A DNA stretch of 64,000 nt, from assembly GCA_938083445.1 (NCBI GenBank), contig CALKCP010000023.1, positions 1 through 64,000 of the forward strand. Reading direction: 5' to 3'. The stretch comes from an uncultured Ulvibacter sp. Lineage in GTDB: Bacteria; Bacteroidota; Bacteroidia; Flavobacteriales; Flavobacteriaceae. Shown here piece after piece: positions 15,436-25,325 of this stretch; the stretch's first letter is position 1, and each line of letters begins with the position of its first letter. A program made the position numbers and the translations under genes. The notes beneath the pieces are model-generated. The model searched no databases. It saw only the letters and a program-made list of their open reading frames with translations, and was not told the origin of the DNA.

Positions 15436-16254
15436 TTATAAGTGATTGATTGTTTTTCGGATCGCTACTAAATCGGTTAACAATTTCTCTAACTGATCTA
15501 AATGAAGCATGTTCGCCCCATCACTTTTTGCATTCTTAGGATCGAAATGAGTTTCAATGAATATTCCGTCGGCTCCGGTTGCGATTCCAGCACGAGCAAT
15601 TGTACTAATCATATCTGGCCTTCCACCGGTAACTCCAATCGTTTGATTTGGTTGCTGTAAACTATGTGTTACATCTAAAACTACTGGTGCGTATTGCTTC
15701 ATTGTCGGAATCCCACGAAAATCGACGATCATATCCTGATATCCGAACATGGTTCCACGATCTGTAATCGCTACTTGGTTGTTGCCACAGTCGGTTACTT
15801 TCTTTACGGCATGCTGCATACTTTCGGGACTCATAAATTGTCCTTTTTTCAGATTTACAACTTTCCCTGTATTTGCTGCTGCAACGACCAAATCTGTTTG
15901 GCGTACTAAAAAAGCAGGAATTTGTAAAACATCTACATATTCGGCTGCCTTGGCGGCATCGCTTACTTCATGAATGTCGGTAACGGTAGGTACATCAAAT
16001 GTTTCGGAAACTTTTTGAAGGATTTTTAAAGCCTTTTCGTCCCCAATTCCAGTAAAACTATCAATTCGGCTCCGATTTGCCTTTTTAAAACTTCCTTTGA
16101 AAATAAAAGGAATTTCAAGTCGGTCGGTGATTGAGAGGATTTTCTCTGCAATAGCCATCGCCATGTCTTCTCCTTCAATCGCGCAGGGTCCTGCTAGAAG
16201 AAAGAAGTTGTTTGAATTAGTATGTTTTATCTTCGGAATTAGATCGAGATTCAT
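15436..16254 (-). CDS. kdsA: 3-deoxy-8-phosphooctulonate synthase
   Basis: 272 residues from the ATG at 16254 (MNLDLIPK), seven codons inside the longest open frame. It condenses PEP with arabinose-5-phosphate to Kdo-8-phosphate for the LPS inner core. Family motifs: 'LLAGPCAIE', 'FKGSFKKANRSR', 'PTVTDIHE', 'QIPAFLVRQTDL', 'NLKKGQFMSP', 'TDRGTMFGYQDMIVDFR', 'DVTHSLQQPN' and 'FIETHFDP'. This is the only Kdo gene in the window and lies a few kb from the polysaccharide locus. Confidence 0.97.
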   Translation of the reverse strand: MNLDLIPKIKHTNSNNFFLLAGPCAIEGEDMAMAIAEKILSITDRLEIPFIFKGSFKKANRSRIDSFTGIGDEKALKILQKVSETFDVPTVTDIHEVSDAAKAAEYVDVLQIPAFLVRQTDLVVAAANTGKVVNLKKGQFMSPESMQHAVKKVTDCGNNQVAITDRGTMFGYQDMIVDFRGIPTMKQYAPVVLDVTHSLQQPNQTIGVTGGRPDMISTIARAGIATGADGIFIETHFDPKNAKSDGANMLHLDQLEKLLTDLVAIRKTINHL

Positions 16255-16409
16255 AGGTATGTCTTGGAGCAGCAAAGATAGTAATTATTATTCCTTTGAT
16301 GGTTTTTTGATTGGACAGGATTAGAAAGGTGTAACACAGATATGATGTGGTCTGGGTGTTCGAGATTTACTTGCCTTAGCACTTCTGAAGATCGGCGACA
16401 GTCTAAATC

Positions 16410-16492
16410 TGCGTTAGGGACCTGCCATCCGGCAGGCTGTTAGCAGCGGCATCTCCCGATTGGAATCGGGGATATAGCGAATAGCCCGACCC
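16410..16492 (+). repeat. GCGTTAGGG...AGCCCGACCC structured repeat, copy 2
   Basis: The ends match copy 1 at 13036. Inside are two hairpins: CCTGCC-ATCC-GGCAGG (16421-16436), and a stem of TCCCGATT pairing with AATCGGGG. It sits in the 466-nt kdsA-typA divergent gap. Besides this element the gap holds the typA promoter; nothing else is recognised. Confidence 0.6.
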
Positions 16493-16597
16493 GAAAATTT
16501 GCTAGGACTGTCATGTTTTTATAGATTCAACCTTCTTGAAGGTTTTAAAAGGGATGCGCTCAAATACAGACGAATAAAAGATAAATATCAATAAATG

Positions 16598-16628
16598 TTT
16601 ATAATATGGGGAATTAACATTACTTTTG
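16598..16628 (+). promoter_or_regulatory. typA promoter
   Basis: TTTA (16598-16601), a 19-nt spacer, then TACTTTTG (16621-16628). This fits the Bacteroidota consensus TTTG-N19-TAnnTTTG with one mismatch and predicts a 5' UTR of roughly 85-90 nt. Confidence 0.65.
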
Positions 16629-16720
16629 CACGCTCGTAACTGGGAGCCAGATAAGTAGCTTCCTTTTGTTACGTAAAACACTATTAATTAAACAGATACC
16701 CGTTGATTCGGGCACGTATT

Positions 16721-18514
16721 ATGAATATCAAGAACATCGCAATTATTGCCCACGTAGATCACGGTAAAACAACCTTGGTCGATAAGATTATGCATCACTG
16801 TAGCTTGTTTCGTGAAAACGAGCATACCGGAGACCTTATTTTGGATAATAATGATTTGGAGCGTGAACGTGGAATTACGATTACTTCTAAAAACGTATCT
16901 GTAGTCTATAAAGGAACTAAAATTAATATCATTGATACTCCTGGTCACGCCGATTTTGGTGGGGAGGTAGAGCGTGTATTGAACATGGCAGATGGTGTGT
17001 TATTGTTGGTGGATGCTTTCGAGGGTCCTATGCCACAAACACGATTTGTATTGCAGAAAGCGATCGATCTTGGATTGAAGCCTTGTGTTGTTATTAACAA
17101 AGTAGATAAGGAAAACTGTACTCCAGACGAAGTACATGAAGGAGTTTTTGATCTCATGTTTGAACTTGGTGCTGAAGAATGGCAATTAGATTTTCCAACC
17201 GTTTATGGTTCGGCGAAGCATAATTGGATGAGTGATGACTGGAAAGATGAAACTGAAAATATCGAGCCGTTATTAGATATGGTTCTTGCACACATACCAG
17301 ATCCAAAAATTGAAGAAGGGACACCTCAATTATTAATTACTTCTTTAGATTTTTCTTCTTTTACAGGACGAATCGCGATTGGTAGATTACAAAGAGGAGA
17401 GTTAAAAGAAGGAATGCAAGTTGCGTTGGTGAAACGTGATGGAAAAATTCAAAAAGCAAAAATTAAAGAACTTCACACTTTTGAAGGGCTAGGGCGTAGA
17501 AAAGTAGCTTCTGTGAAAGCAGGTGATATTTGTGCATTGGTAGGAATCGAAGGCTTTGAAATTGGTGATACTATCGCCGATCTTGAGAATCCTGAAGGTT
17601 TAAAGACTATTGCTATTGATGAGCCAACAATGAGTATGTTGTTTACAATTAACGATTCTCCTTTCTTCGGAAAAGATGGAAAGTTTGTAACGTCAAGACA
17701 TATTAGAGAGCGCTTGGAAAGAGAGCTTGAGAAGAACTTAGCTTTACGCATGGAACCTACAGATAGTGCCGACAAATTTATGGTGTTTGGTCGTGGGGTA
17801 CTGCATTTATCAGTTCTTATTGAAACAATGAGACGTGAAGGATATGAACTTCAAATTGGACAACCACAAGTAATCATCAAGGAAATTGATGGTGTTAAAT
17901 GTGAGCCAGTGGAAGAAATGACGATCGACTTACCAGAAACAGTAAGTGGAACTGCTATTAACATGGTTACCATACGAAAAGGTGAAATGTTAAGCATGGA
18001 AGGAAAGGGAGAACGTATGATTTGTAAATTCCAAATTCCATCTCGTGGGATTATCGGAATGCGTAATCAACTATTAACTGCTACCGCCGGGGAAGCGATC
18101 ATGACACATAGATTTTTAGAGTACCAACCTTTAAAAGGGGGTATTCCTGAAAGACAAAATGGAAGTTTAGTTTCTATGGAGAATGGTGCTGCGATTCCTT
18201 ATTCTATTGATAAATTACAAGATAGAGGACGTTTCTTTGTAAATCCGAATGAGGATATCTACGAAGGACAGGTGATTGGTGAAAACACACGTCAAGACGA
18301 TATGACTGTGAACATCACCAAAACGAAGAAAATGAGTAATGTACGTTCTTCTGGAGCGGATGATAAAGCGAAGATTGTTCCTGCTATCAAGTTCTCATTG
18401 GAGGAGGCTTTAGAGTATATTCAGAAAGATGAATATGTTGAGGTAACGCCAAAACATTTACGTCTTCGTAAAGTTTACTTGAAAGAAACAGATCGAAAGA
18501 GAAATAAAATGTAA
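16721..18514 (+). CDS. typA: Translational GTPase TypA/BipA
   Basis: 597 residues from the ATG at 16721 ([18 protein letters not shown]); an upstream in-frame TTG at 16703 adds only six poor residues. G-domain motifs: 'AHVDHGKTT' (G1), 'RGITI' (G2), 'DTPGHADFGGEVERVL' (G3), 'NKVDK' (G4). The TypA-specific C-terminal region follows, with 'PSRGIIGMRNQLLTATAGEAIM' and 'ENGAAIPYSIDKLQDRG'. It acts on the ribosome in assembly and stress or cold adaptation. Monocistronic, with its own promoter and terminator. Confidence 0.98.
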   Translation: MNIKNIAIIAHVDHGKTTLVDKIMHHCSLFRENEHTGDLILDNNDLERERGITITSKNVSVVYKGTKINIIDTPGHADFGGEVERVLNMADGVLLLVDAFEGPMPQTRFVLQKAIDLGLKPCVVINKVDKENCTPDEVHEGVFDLMFELGAEEWQLDFPTVYGSAKHNWMSDDWKDETENIEPLLDMVLAHIPDPKIEEGTPQLLITSLDFSSFTGRIAIGRLQRGELKEGMQVALVKRDGKIQKAKIKELHTFEGLGRRKVASVKAGDICALVGIEGFEIGDTIADLENPEGLKTIAIDEPTMSMLFTINDSPFFGKDGKFVTSRHIRERLERELEKNLALRMEPTDSADKFMVFGRGVLHLSVLIETMRREGYELQIGQPQVIIKEIDGVKCEPVEEMTIDLPETVSGTAINMVTIRKGEMLSMEGKGERMICKFQIPSRGIIGMRNQLLTATAGEAIMTHRFLEYQPLKGGIPERQNGSLVSMENGAAIPYSIDKLQDRGRFFVNPNEDIYEGQVIGENTRQDDMTVNITKTKKMSNVRSSGADDKAKIVPAIKFSLEEALEYIQKDEYVEVTPKHLRLRKVYLKETDRKRNKM

Positions 18515-18546
18515 AAAAAATCCCGCTTTAAGCGGGATTTTTTGTT
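18515..18546 (+). terminator. typA terminator
   Basis: ATCCCGCTT/AAGCGGGAT inverted repeat with a preceding A-run and a T6 tail directly after the typA stop codon. Confidence 0.92.
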
Positions 18547-18672
18547 TCTAGTGCGTTTTAATAGTCTTAGGTTTTGATAAGATTATTTGTATTTGCACCT
18601 ATAAAATGCTTGCTTTTTTGTTAATTTGTGTTCGATCAGCAATGGTATTGATTGTACTTTAATTTTATTATT

Positions 18673-18876
18673 ATGATTTTTTTATATTTCGATGCGGGCA
18701 CAGGCGCCATGATAGTTCAAGGATTGGTCGCAGCTGCAGCGGGAATTATTCTTTTTTCAAAAGGCATTATGTATAAGGTGAAATCTTTTTTAGGCTTGAT
18801 GAAAGAAGAGGAGGATACGTACGATTCGATAGATGTTGAAGAGAAAGACAACGGAGCCAATGACAAGGGAAAGTAA
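18673..18876 (+). CDS. Small membrane protein, 'D-x-GTG' type, heading the polysaccharide locus
   Basis: 67 residues from the ATG at 18673; a TTG at 18652 would add seven. 'FLYFDAGTGAMIVQGL' leads into one hydrophobic helix ('VAAAAGIILF'), then a basic stretch (KGIMYKVKSF) and an acidic tail. It resembles small proteins with a DPGTGS-type start found beside polysaccharide genes. Its last 17 nt overlap the methyltransferase start, which implies coupled translation. Function unknown; a membrane adaptor is inference. Confidence 0.75.
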   Translation: MIFLYFDAGTGAMIVQGLVAAAAGIILFSKGIMYKVKSFLGLMKEEEDTYDSIDVEEKDNGANDKGK

Positions 18877-20257
18877 TTTTGCTCACCAGGCATCTTTCCG
18901 GGATCCTTCAGGCTATATGTTCTATGATGGTGCTATTTTACGAAGAGCCATCAATCCAATTTATTTTCCGCAGTATACTAAATTAAAAGAGACTGGCTTT
19001 TTCGCCACACTTATTGACAAGGGATTGCTTATTTCCCATGAAGAGACGTCGGTTAGTAAAGAGCAAATAATACTTACTCCTGAGAAAATTCCTTTTATAA
19101 CGAACCCATACGAATGGAGTTTTGAGCAATTTAAACACGCTGCGCTTCATACGTTAAAGCTGCAAAAATACGCCTTATCTCAAGGGTTTATTTTAAAAGA
19201 CGCCTCTGCCTATAATATTACTTTTCATAAGGGAAGACCTGTTTTTATAGATACTTTGTCTTTCGATTTTTACGAAGAAAATACTCCTTGGAGAGCCTAT
19301 AAACAGTTTATTACACACTTTTTTGGCCCACTCGTTTTGGCAAAATATCACGGCACCGACATCTTTAAAATGATGCAGACGCATATTGACGGGATTCCCG
19401 TGAAGTTGATTGCGTCTATGCTGCCGAAGAAAACAAAATTAAGTTCTACTTTGTTTACCAATATTCATTTGTTGGCTAAGATGGAAAGTAAGCATAAAGA
19501 GGATTATAAAGCCGAAACTAAAATTGCGAATCTTTCTAGAAAAGCACAAAATAACATTCTTGATAATTTGTTTAATTACATCAAAAATTTAAAGTTAAAC
19601 GAGGCAACGGAGTGGGGAGATTATTATACCAAAACAAATTATGAAGCTGCTGCCTTCGATGCCAAGAAGGAGCTCATTAAAGAGTGGACAACTGCATTAA
19701 ATCCTCAAAAACTAATTGATGTAGGAGGGAATGATGGAACCTTTGCAAGGACCGTCTTAGATAAGGTGCCTCATGTCATTGTTACCGATATTGATAGTAA
19801 TTCGGTAGATCATAATTACAGGCAGCTGCAAAAAAACAAGGAAACAAACATGCTTCCATTTGTTTGTGATGTGTTGCAACCCGCTCCGGGAGTTGGTTTT
19901 AATAATACCGAAAGAGCTTCGTTAATTGAAAGACTAAAAGAGTATGCGCCAGATGTAACACTGGCACTCGCCTTAATACATCACATTACATTATCGGGCA
20001 ATGTTCCGTTTGAGAAATCGGCCGAATTCTTCGCTACATTTTCTAAGCATTTAATCATTGAATTTCCAAAGAGAGACGATTCATGGGCAGAATCACTTTT
20101 GGTGCGTAAGAGAGAATTTATAAATCACTTCGATTTTTACAACGAGACGAATTTTGAAGCTGGCTTTCAACAATACTTTACTTTAGAAAAAAAAGAGACG
20201 GTTGCTGGAACCAAAAGAGTTCTTTATTTGTTTAAAACGAAAGGCTATGGAGGATAA
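18860..20257 (+). CDS. Two-part SAM-dependent methyltransferase of the polysaccharide locus
   Basis: 465 residues from the ATG at 18860 (MTRESNF). The C-terminal half holds a class I methyltransferase: motif I 'LIDVGGNDGTFA' at about 285-296 and acidic 'VIVTDID'. The N-terminal half has 'LKDASAYNITFHKGRPVFIDTLSFD', a pattern like the catalytic and metal loops of kinase-fold proteins but without a clear nucleotide loop. It may modify a glycan or lipid carrier. It overlaps the gene on each side (17 nt and 11 nt), so the first three genes of the locus act as one translational unit. Confidence 0.78.
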   Translation: MTRESNFAHQASFRDPSGYMFYDGAILRRAINPIYFPQYTKLKETGFFATLIDKGLLISHEETSVSKEQIILTPEKIPFITNPYEWSFEQFKHAALHTLKLQKYALSQGFILKDASAYNITFHKGRPVFIDTLSFDFYEENTPWRAYKQFITHFFGPLVLAKYHGTDIFKMMQTHIDGIPVKLIASMLPKKTKLSSTLFTNIHLLAKMESKHKEDYKAETKIANLSRKAQNNILDNLFNYIKNLKLNEATEWGDYYTKTNYEAAAFDAKKELIKEWTTALNPQKLIDVGGNDGTFARTVLDKVPHVIVTDIDSNSVDHNYRQLQKNKETNMLPFVCDVLQPAPGVGFNNTERASLIERLKEYAPDVTLALALIHHITLSGNVPFEKSAEFFATFSKHLIIEFPKRDDSWAESLLVRKREFINHFDFYNETNFEAGFQQYFTLEKKETVAGTKRVLYLFKTKGYGG

Positions 20258-21749
20258 AAAAAAACAACGTTTTTTATTTTCTAAGCATCCTATATTTTAT
20301 CCAATTCTGGCGGCCGTTGCTGCCGGAACCTATCCAATAATATTTTATTTCTCTAATAATTTTACACTAGCTAATACGTGGGGGCATTTGCGCTTTTTTA
20401 CGTTCTTTTATATTGTAGTTCCCAGTGTTGTCTTTGTGCTGGCTGTCAAAATATCTCAAGCTAAAGTTTTCAGTAAATGGCAGAAATACGTATTACCGTT
20501 GTTAAACCTGTTTACGTTTTTTTTCTTAATGGAGTTGTCTGTTTATACGCTCATCAAGAAAAAATTAGCAGTGCTTCTTCTTCTTTTAGCAATCATTTTG
20601 ACCCTTTTTCTTTATAAGCAATTGAAAAAGATACTCATTATGCAATTTGTCTTGGCTGGCATTGGCCTTGTCGCTTTAATACAGGCAGTCGCTTATGTAC
20701 CCGCTTTTCAAGAGGACTGGCTAGACCAGCCAGATGCGATAGGAGAAGCTGTTTTTAAGAAAAAACCTAATATTTATTTTATACAGCCTGATGGTTATTC
20801 AAATTTCTCAAAGTTAGTTAAGGCCCCCTATAATGTAGATCCCAGTCTATTTGAAGACTATTTAACCAAAAACAGTTTCAAGAATTATCCTAATTTTAGA
20901 AGTAATTATGCTTCAACCTTGTCCTCTAATAGTTCTGTTTTTATGATGAAACATCATTACTATGGCACCATTGGTAGTGGGTCAGGACTTAGTGAGGCGT
21001 TAAACGCCAGAAATGTTATTATTTCTAAAAATACGGTGCTAGATGTTTTTAAGAATAATGGATACAAAACACATTTTATTTCTGAAACTCCCTATTTGTT
21101 ATTGAATAGGCCGACTTTGGGCTACGATTATACTAATTATAAGTTGAATGACATTGCTTATATCAACACCGGTTTTAATAGTCACAGAGATGTGTTTTTG
21201 GATTTAAAAGAGAATATAAAAAATACCGACGATACGCCAATGTTCTTTTTCGTCGAGTTTATTCGTCCGGGACATATAAGAAATAATAAGATTGATTCTA
21301 GAGGCGCAGAAGGTGAGCGGGAAAAATGGTTGGAATTATTGGAACAATCAAATGAGAAGCTAACAGAATTAATTGACCTAATTAAAGAAAAAGACCCAAA
21401 TAGTTTAGTAGTTATTTTAGCAGATCATGGGGGCTATGTGGGGTTAAACTATGCCGGTGAAATGTATAAAAAAATGACCGATGAAGATTTGATAAATTCC
21501 ATTTTCACTGCGCAACTCTCTATTCATTGGCCAAATAATGAGATATTTACTGGAGATAAATATTTAAAATCTTCTGTCAATGTTTTTCGAGTTCTATTTT
21601 CATACTTGACAGAAGAGAATAAATATCTTGAACACTTGCAGGATAATAGCAGCTATATTATCTTGAAAGAAGATGCCCCCGAGGGCGTTTATAGGTATAT
21701 TAATGACTCAGGTGAAGTTGTTTTCAAAAAGCACAATCTAGAACCTTAA
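20247..21749 (+). CDS. Membrane sulfatase/phosphotransferase-fold protein (LTA-synthase-like)
   Basis: 500 residues from the ATG at 20247. The N-terminal part has about four or five transmembrane helices (residues about 15-155). A periplasmic alkaline-phosphatase-superfamily domain follows: 'NIYFIQPDGYSN', 'SSNSSVFMM' as a possible nucleophile region and the metal motif 'VILADHGG'. Relatives transfer phosphoglycerol or phosphoethanolamine, or cleave sulfate esters. Which applies here cannot be decided. It overlaps the upstream methyltransferase by 11 nt. Confidence 0.75.
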   Translation: MEDKKKQRFLFSKHPIFYPILAAVAAGTYPIIFYFSNNFTLANTWGHLRFFTFFYIVVPSVVFVLAVKISQAKVFSKWQKYVLPLLNLFTFFFLMELSVYTLIKKKLAVLLLLLAIILTLFLYKQLKKILIMQFVLAGIGLVALIQAVAYVPAFQEDWLDQPDAIGEAVFKKKPNIYFIQPDGYSNFSKLVKAPYNVDPSLFEDYLTKNSFKNYPNFRSNYASTLSSNSSVFMMKHHYYGTIGSGSGLSEALNARNVIISKNTVLDVFKNNGYKTHFISETPYLLLNRPTLGYDYTNYKLNDIAYINTGFNSHRDVFLDLKENIKNTDDTPMFFFVEFIRPGHIRNNKIDSRGAEGEREKWLELLEQSNEKLTELIDLIKEKDPNSLVVILADHGGYVGLNYAGEMYKKMTDEDLINSIFTAQLSIHWPNNEIFTGDKYLKSSVNVFRVLFSYLTEENKYLEHLQDNSSYIILKEDAPEGVYRYINDSGEVVFKKHNLEP

Positions 21750-21861
21750 AGTTTCTTTAGGGAAAGGTACTGCGATTCCTTACAGGTATAAGTGTTTAAT
21801 TGTTTTGTGTAAGTGGCACATAAAACTAAAAAAAAAATTAGCTTTACACCTAGCTTTCTAA

Positions 21862-22875
21862 ATGCAGCGATTCTTGAACACGAATACTACACATACAAAA
21901 ACTTCTATAACGGTTAGAAAATACAAGTCGCAGGACAAACTAATGTGGGACACTTTTGTTACACAGGCCAAGAATGCAACTTTTTTATTTTCTAGAGATT
22001 TTATCGCGTACCACAAAAATAGATTTACAGATTATTCGCTTCTTATTTTTAAAGAGGCATCTTTAGTTGGTGTGGTCCCCGCGAATCTAGAGGGAGATAA
22101 GCTCTATTCTCACCAAGGTCTTACCTATGGAGGATTGGTTCTAAATGGGAAGTCAAAATTAGAAGATGTAAGCGACTATTTTACTGCCGTATTGTCTTTT
22201 CTACATTCGGAAGGAATCGATTCGTTACTTGTAAAATCACTTCCAACAATTTATCACCTTCTGCCTAGCGACGAATTGCAATACCTTCTTTTTATTGCGG
22301 AAGCAAAGCTAGTGCGAACAGATGTTTCTAGCACTATTGAACTGGCTCATGCGCTGAAAATTAAATCCAATCGGATGGAAGGGGTGAAGAAAGCGAAAAA
22401 GCAAAACCTAAGAATTATTGAAGGCGTGGCCTTTGATGAATTTTGGAATGAAATTCTAGTTCCAAACCTAAAGGAACGACATCATACAGCACCTGTTCAC
22501 TCTTTGGATGAAATAAAAGAGTTAAATTTAAGTTTTCCTAATAGCATCCTTCAATTTAATGTGTACGATGGAAATAAAATAGTAGCGGGAGCAACGATTT
22601 TTGAAACAAAAAATGTGGCACATGTGCAGTATATTTCGGCCAATGCCGATAAACAAACTTTGGGAAGCTTGGATTTCTTATTTGAATATTTTATAAAAAA
22701 TCGATTTGCAGATAAAAAGTACTTCGATTTTGGCACATCGAATGAAAATTTGGGTAAGAATGTAAACAAAGGTTTGCAATACTGGAAGGAATGTTTTGGA
22801 GCTAGAAGCATTGTTCATAATACCTATGAGGTGAAGACTTCTAACTACTCGAAGCTTAAAGACGTTTTTATATGA
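21862..22875 (+). CDS. FemAB/GNAT-like acyltransferase
   Basis: 337 residues. The N-terminus has '[27 protein letters not shown]', usual in GNAT proteins of flavobacterial polysaccharide loci. A C-terminal acetyltransferase half follows ('[21 protein letters not shown]', '[11 protein letters not shown]', '[28 protein letters not shown]'). It probably N-acylates an amino sugar, which fits the aminotransferase that overlaps its end by 4 nt (ATGA). Confidence 0.72.
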   Translation: MQRFLNTNTTHTKTSITVRKYKSQDKLMWDTFVTQAKNATFLFSRDFIAYHKNRFTDYSLLIFKEASLVGVVPANLEGDKLYSHQGLTYGGLVLNGKSKLEDVSDYFTAVLSFLHSEGIDSLLVKSLPTIYHLLPSDELQYLLFIAEAKLVRTDVSSTIELAHALKIKSNRMEGVKKAKKQNLRIIEGVAFDEFWNEILVPNLKERHHTAPVHSLDEIKELNLSFPNSILQFNVYDGNKIVAGATIFETKNVAHVQYISANADKQTLGSLDFLFEYFIKNRFADKKYFDFGTSNENLGKNVNKGLQYWKECFGARSIVHNTYEVKTSNYSKLKDVFI

Positions 22876-23972
22876 TTCCATTTATAGACCTGCATAGTAT
22901 CAATCACCGCTTTGAAGAAGCATTTAAAGAGGTGTTTAAACAGTTCTTAGATTCGGGCTATTACGTCTTAGGGAAAAATGTAACGGCTTTTGAAAAAGAG
23001 TTTGCCGACTACTGTGGTACCAAGTATTGTGTTGGTGTTGCCAACGGTTTAGATGCATTGCGCCTTATTATTGAAGCCTATAAAATTTTAGGTAAGTTGA
23101 AGAATGGCGATGAGGTTTTAGTGGCTTCGAATACCTATATAGCAACAATAATAGGCATCAAACAAGCCGGAATGATTCCTGTATTGGTAGAGGCTGAGGC
23201 TGAGACCTTTAATTTCAATATAAAGGCCTTAGAACAAGCCATTGGCGTAAAAACCAAGGCTATCTTACCCGTACATTTGTATGGGCAACTTTCCCCAATG
23301 GAGGAAATAAATGCTTTGGCAAAGTCACATAATTTATTCGTTATAGAGGATGCAGCACAGGGACATGGTGCTCGCAACAAAGAGGGCATTCGTGCAGGTA
23401 ATTTAGGAGACGCTGCCGGGTTTAGTTTTTATCCCACAAAGAACTTAGGTGCGTTGGGAGATGGTGGTGCTGTCACCACAAATAATGAAGAATTAGCTTC
23501 AGTGATTCGTGTGCTTCGAAATTATGGTCAGTCGAAAAAATATGTTTGTGATTATGTGGGGGTCAATTCTCGGTTAGATGAAATTCAGGCGGCTTTCTTG
23601 CGAATTAAGCTTCCGAGCTTGGATGCCGATAATAATCGCAGGTCTGAAATTGCTGGGCGTTATCTTTCAGAAATTAAAAACAATAAAATTGTTCTTCCAA
23701 TGTGGAAAGGCGGAGCCGATCATGTATTTCATCTGTTTGTAGTACTCGTGCAAGAACGTGATGCGTTTATAGCTTATCTTAAAAGCAATGATATTGCTAC
23801 TCTTGTTCATTACCCTGTAGCCCCCCATAAGCAAAAAGCACTCTCTGAATATCATCACCTAAAATTTCCAGTCACTGAGAAAATTCACAAGGAGATTGTG
23901 AGTATTCCAATAAGTCCTGTTTTGACGGAGACTCAAGTAAGTCGCATAATTTCAGTATTAAATTTATACTAA
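22872..23972 (+). CDS. DegT/DnrJ/EryC1-family sugar aminotransferase
   Basis: 366 residues. PLP enzyme that aminates an NDP-keto sugar. The PLP lysine is Lys190 in '[16 protein letters not shown]'; Asp160 in '[11 protein letters not shown]' binds the pyridine nitrogen. '[11 protein letters not shown]' and '[12 protein letters not shown]' are family hallmarks. The FdtA-like ketoisomerase at 29992 suggests a 3-amino-3,6-dideoxyhexose (Fuc3N or Qui3N), which would make this FdtB/QdtB-like; inference from context. Confidence 0.9.
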   Translation: MIPFIDLHSINHRFEEAFKEVFKQFLDSGYYVLGKNVTAFEKEFADYCGTKYCVGVANGLDALRLIIEAYKILGKLKNGDEVLVASNTYIATIIGIKQAGMIPVLVEAEAETFNFNIKALEQAIGVKTKAILPVHLYGQLSPMEEINALAKSHNLFVIEDAAQGHGARNKEGIRAGNLGDAAGFSFYPTKNLGALGDGGAVTTNNEELASVIRVLRNYGQSKKYVCDYVGVNSRLDEIQAAFLRIKLPSLDADNNRRSEIAGRYLSEIKNNKIVLPMWKGGADHVFHLFVVLVQERDAFIAYLKSNDIATLVHYPVAPHKQKALSEYHHLKFPVTEKIHKEIVSIPISPVLTETQVSRIISVLNLY

Positions 23973-25295
23973 TTGAAAATTCCAGAGTTTATACGTAAGA
24001 ACTTGCTGTTGAAGATAACTTCATTGAATACAACAGTGATTGCGATACGACTCTTTATTTCAATATTTGTGCAACGTCTTTTAGCAGAAATGGTGGGCGA
24101 ATCTGGAATTGCGAAAATTGGTCAACTTCGAAACGTATCAGAATTAATTACTTCTTTTTCTTCATTTGGTGTGTTTACGGGTGTTGTAAAGTACGTAGCC
24201 GAATACAAAGAAGATAAGAGTCAATTGCAAAAGCTGTTCTCTACTGTATTCGTGTTGAGTGTTGCAGGAATCGTCTTGTCCTTTCTTATTTTGTTCTTTT
24301 GGGCAACCCAAATAAGTGCGTATTTGTTCCTAACGGCAGACTATGCTTACCTCATAAAACTATTGGCCGTAATTGTACCGTTTATTAGTATGTATAGAAT
24401 TTTTAATGGGGTTGTCAATGGGTTGACGATGTACAAAAAGTTTGCTAAAATTGATCTGTTTTCTTACCTCGCTAGTGCTGGATTATTGGTTTGGTTTTTA
24501 TTACAATATAATATAGATGGTGCCTTGATTGCAATTGTAATAACTCCGGTTATTCAGCTTTCCATGCTACTGTTTCTTTTTTTCAAGGTCCTAAGGGAAT
24601 ATATAAAGTTTTCTGAGCTGTCTTTTAAAGTCCCCATGCTCAATGTGCTTCTAGCATTCTCGTTAATGTCTTTTTTCTCAACGATTCTTTTAAACCTGGT
24701 TACCATAGAAATTCGTAGTATGATAACCGATCGAATTACGGAAGAAGATGCTGGTGTTTGGACGGCTATGACCTTTATCTCTAAAAACTATATGGTCTTC
24801 TCGGGCGCTTTGTTTACGTTGTATGTACTGCCAAAATTTTCTGGGATACATACGGAGCAGAAATTTAAAAAAGAACTTTTTTCAATCTATAAAACACTAC
24901 TTCCCTTGTTTGGTATGGGGATGCTGGTTGTCTATTTTTTACGTGAGTACATCGTAATACTTATTTATCCTGGTTTTGATACCATGCTGCCCTTATTTAA
25001 ATGGCAGCTCTTGGGTGATTTTATTCGTTTGGCTTCTCTGGTGCTCATGCATCAATTCTTAGCGAAAAAGTTGGTAAAGAGTTTTATCTTTTCTGAAGTC
25101 ATATCTCTTGGTTTATTTTATATACTTGCACAGTACTTGATAACGCATTATGGAGTTGAAGGAGTGACCCTGGCACACTTTATCCGATACATTGTTTATT
25201 TTGCGGTTGTATTCTTTCTTATCATGCATTACTTTAACAAGCAAAGAACAACTTCGGAAAGTAATCCGAACAAGGAGGATGAAGCGCCGCTGTAA
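23973..25295 (+). CDS. Wzx-type polysaccharide flippase 1
   Basis: 440 residues with many hydrophobic helices, MOP superfamily: 'VQRLLAEMVGESGIAKIGQLRNVSELITSFSSFGVFTGVVKYVAEYKED' resembles O-antigen translocases. It would flip undecaprenyl-PP-linked glycan repeat units across the inner membrane. The start is a TTG at 23973, immediately after the stop of the aminotransferase. A second flippase follows 30 nt downstream. Confidence 0.85.
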   Translation: MKIPEFIRKNLLLKITSLNTTVIAIRLFISIFVQRLLAEMVGESGIAKIGQLRNVSELITSFSSFGVFTGVVKYVAEYKEDKSQLQKLFSTVFVLSVAGIVLSFLILFFWATQISAYLFLTADYAYLIKLLAVIVPFISMYRIFNGVVNGLTMYKKFAKIDLFSYLASAGLLVWFLLQYNIDGALIAIVITPVIQLSMLLFLFFKVLREYIKFSELSFKVPMLNVLLAFSLMSFFSTILLNLVTIEIRSMITDRITEEDAGVWTAMTFISKNYMVFSGALFTLYVLPKFSGIHTEQKFKKELFSIYKTLLPLFGMGMLVVYFLREYIVILIYPGFDTMLPLFKWQLLGDFIRLASLVLMHQFLAKKLVKSFIFSEVISLGLFYILAQYLITHYGVEGVTLAHFIRYIVYFAVVFFLIMHYFNKQRTTSESNPNKEDEAPL

Positions 25296-25325
25296 ACCTA
25301 ATAATGTGAGAATTTAAACGTCTGA

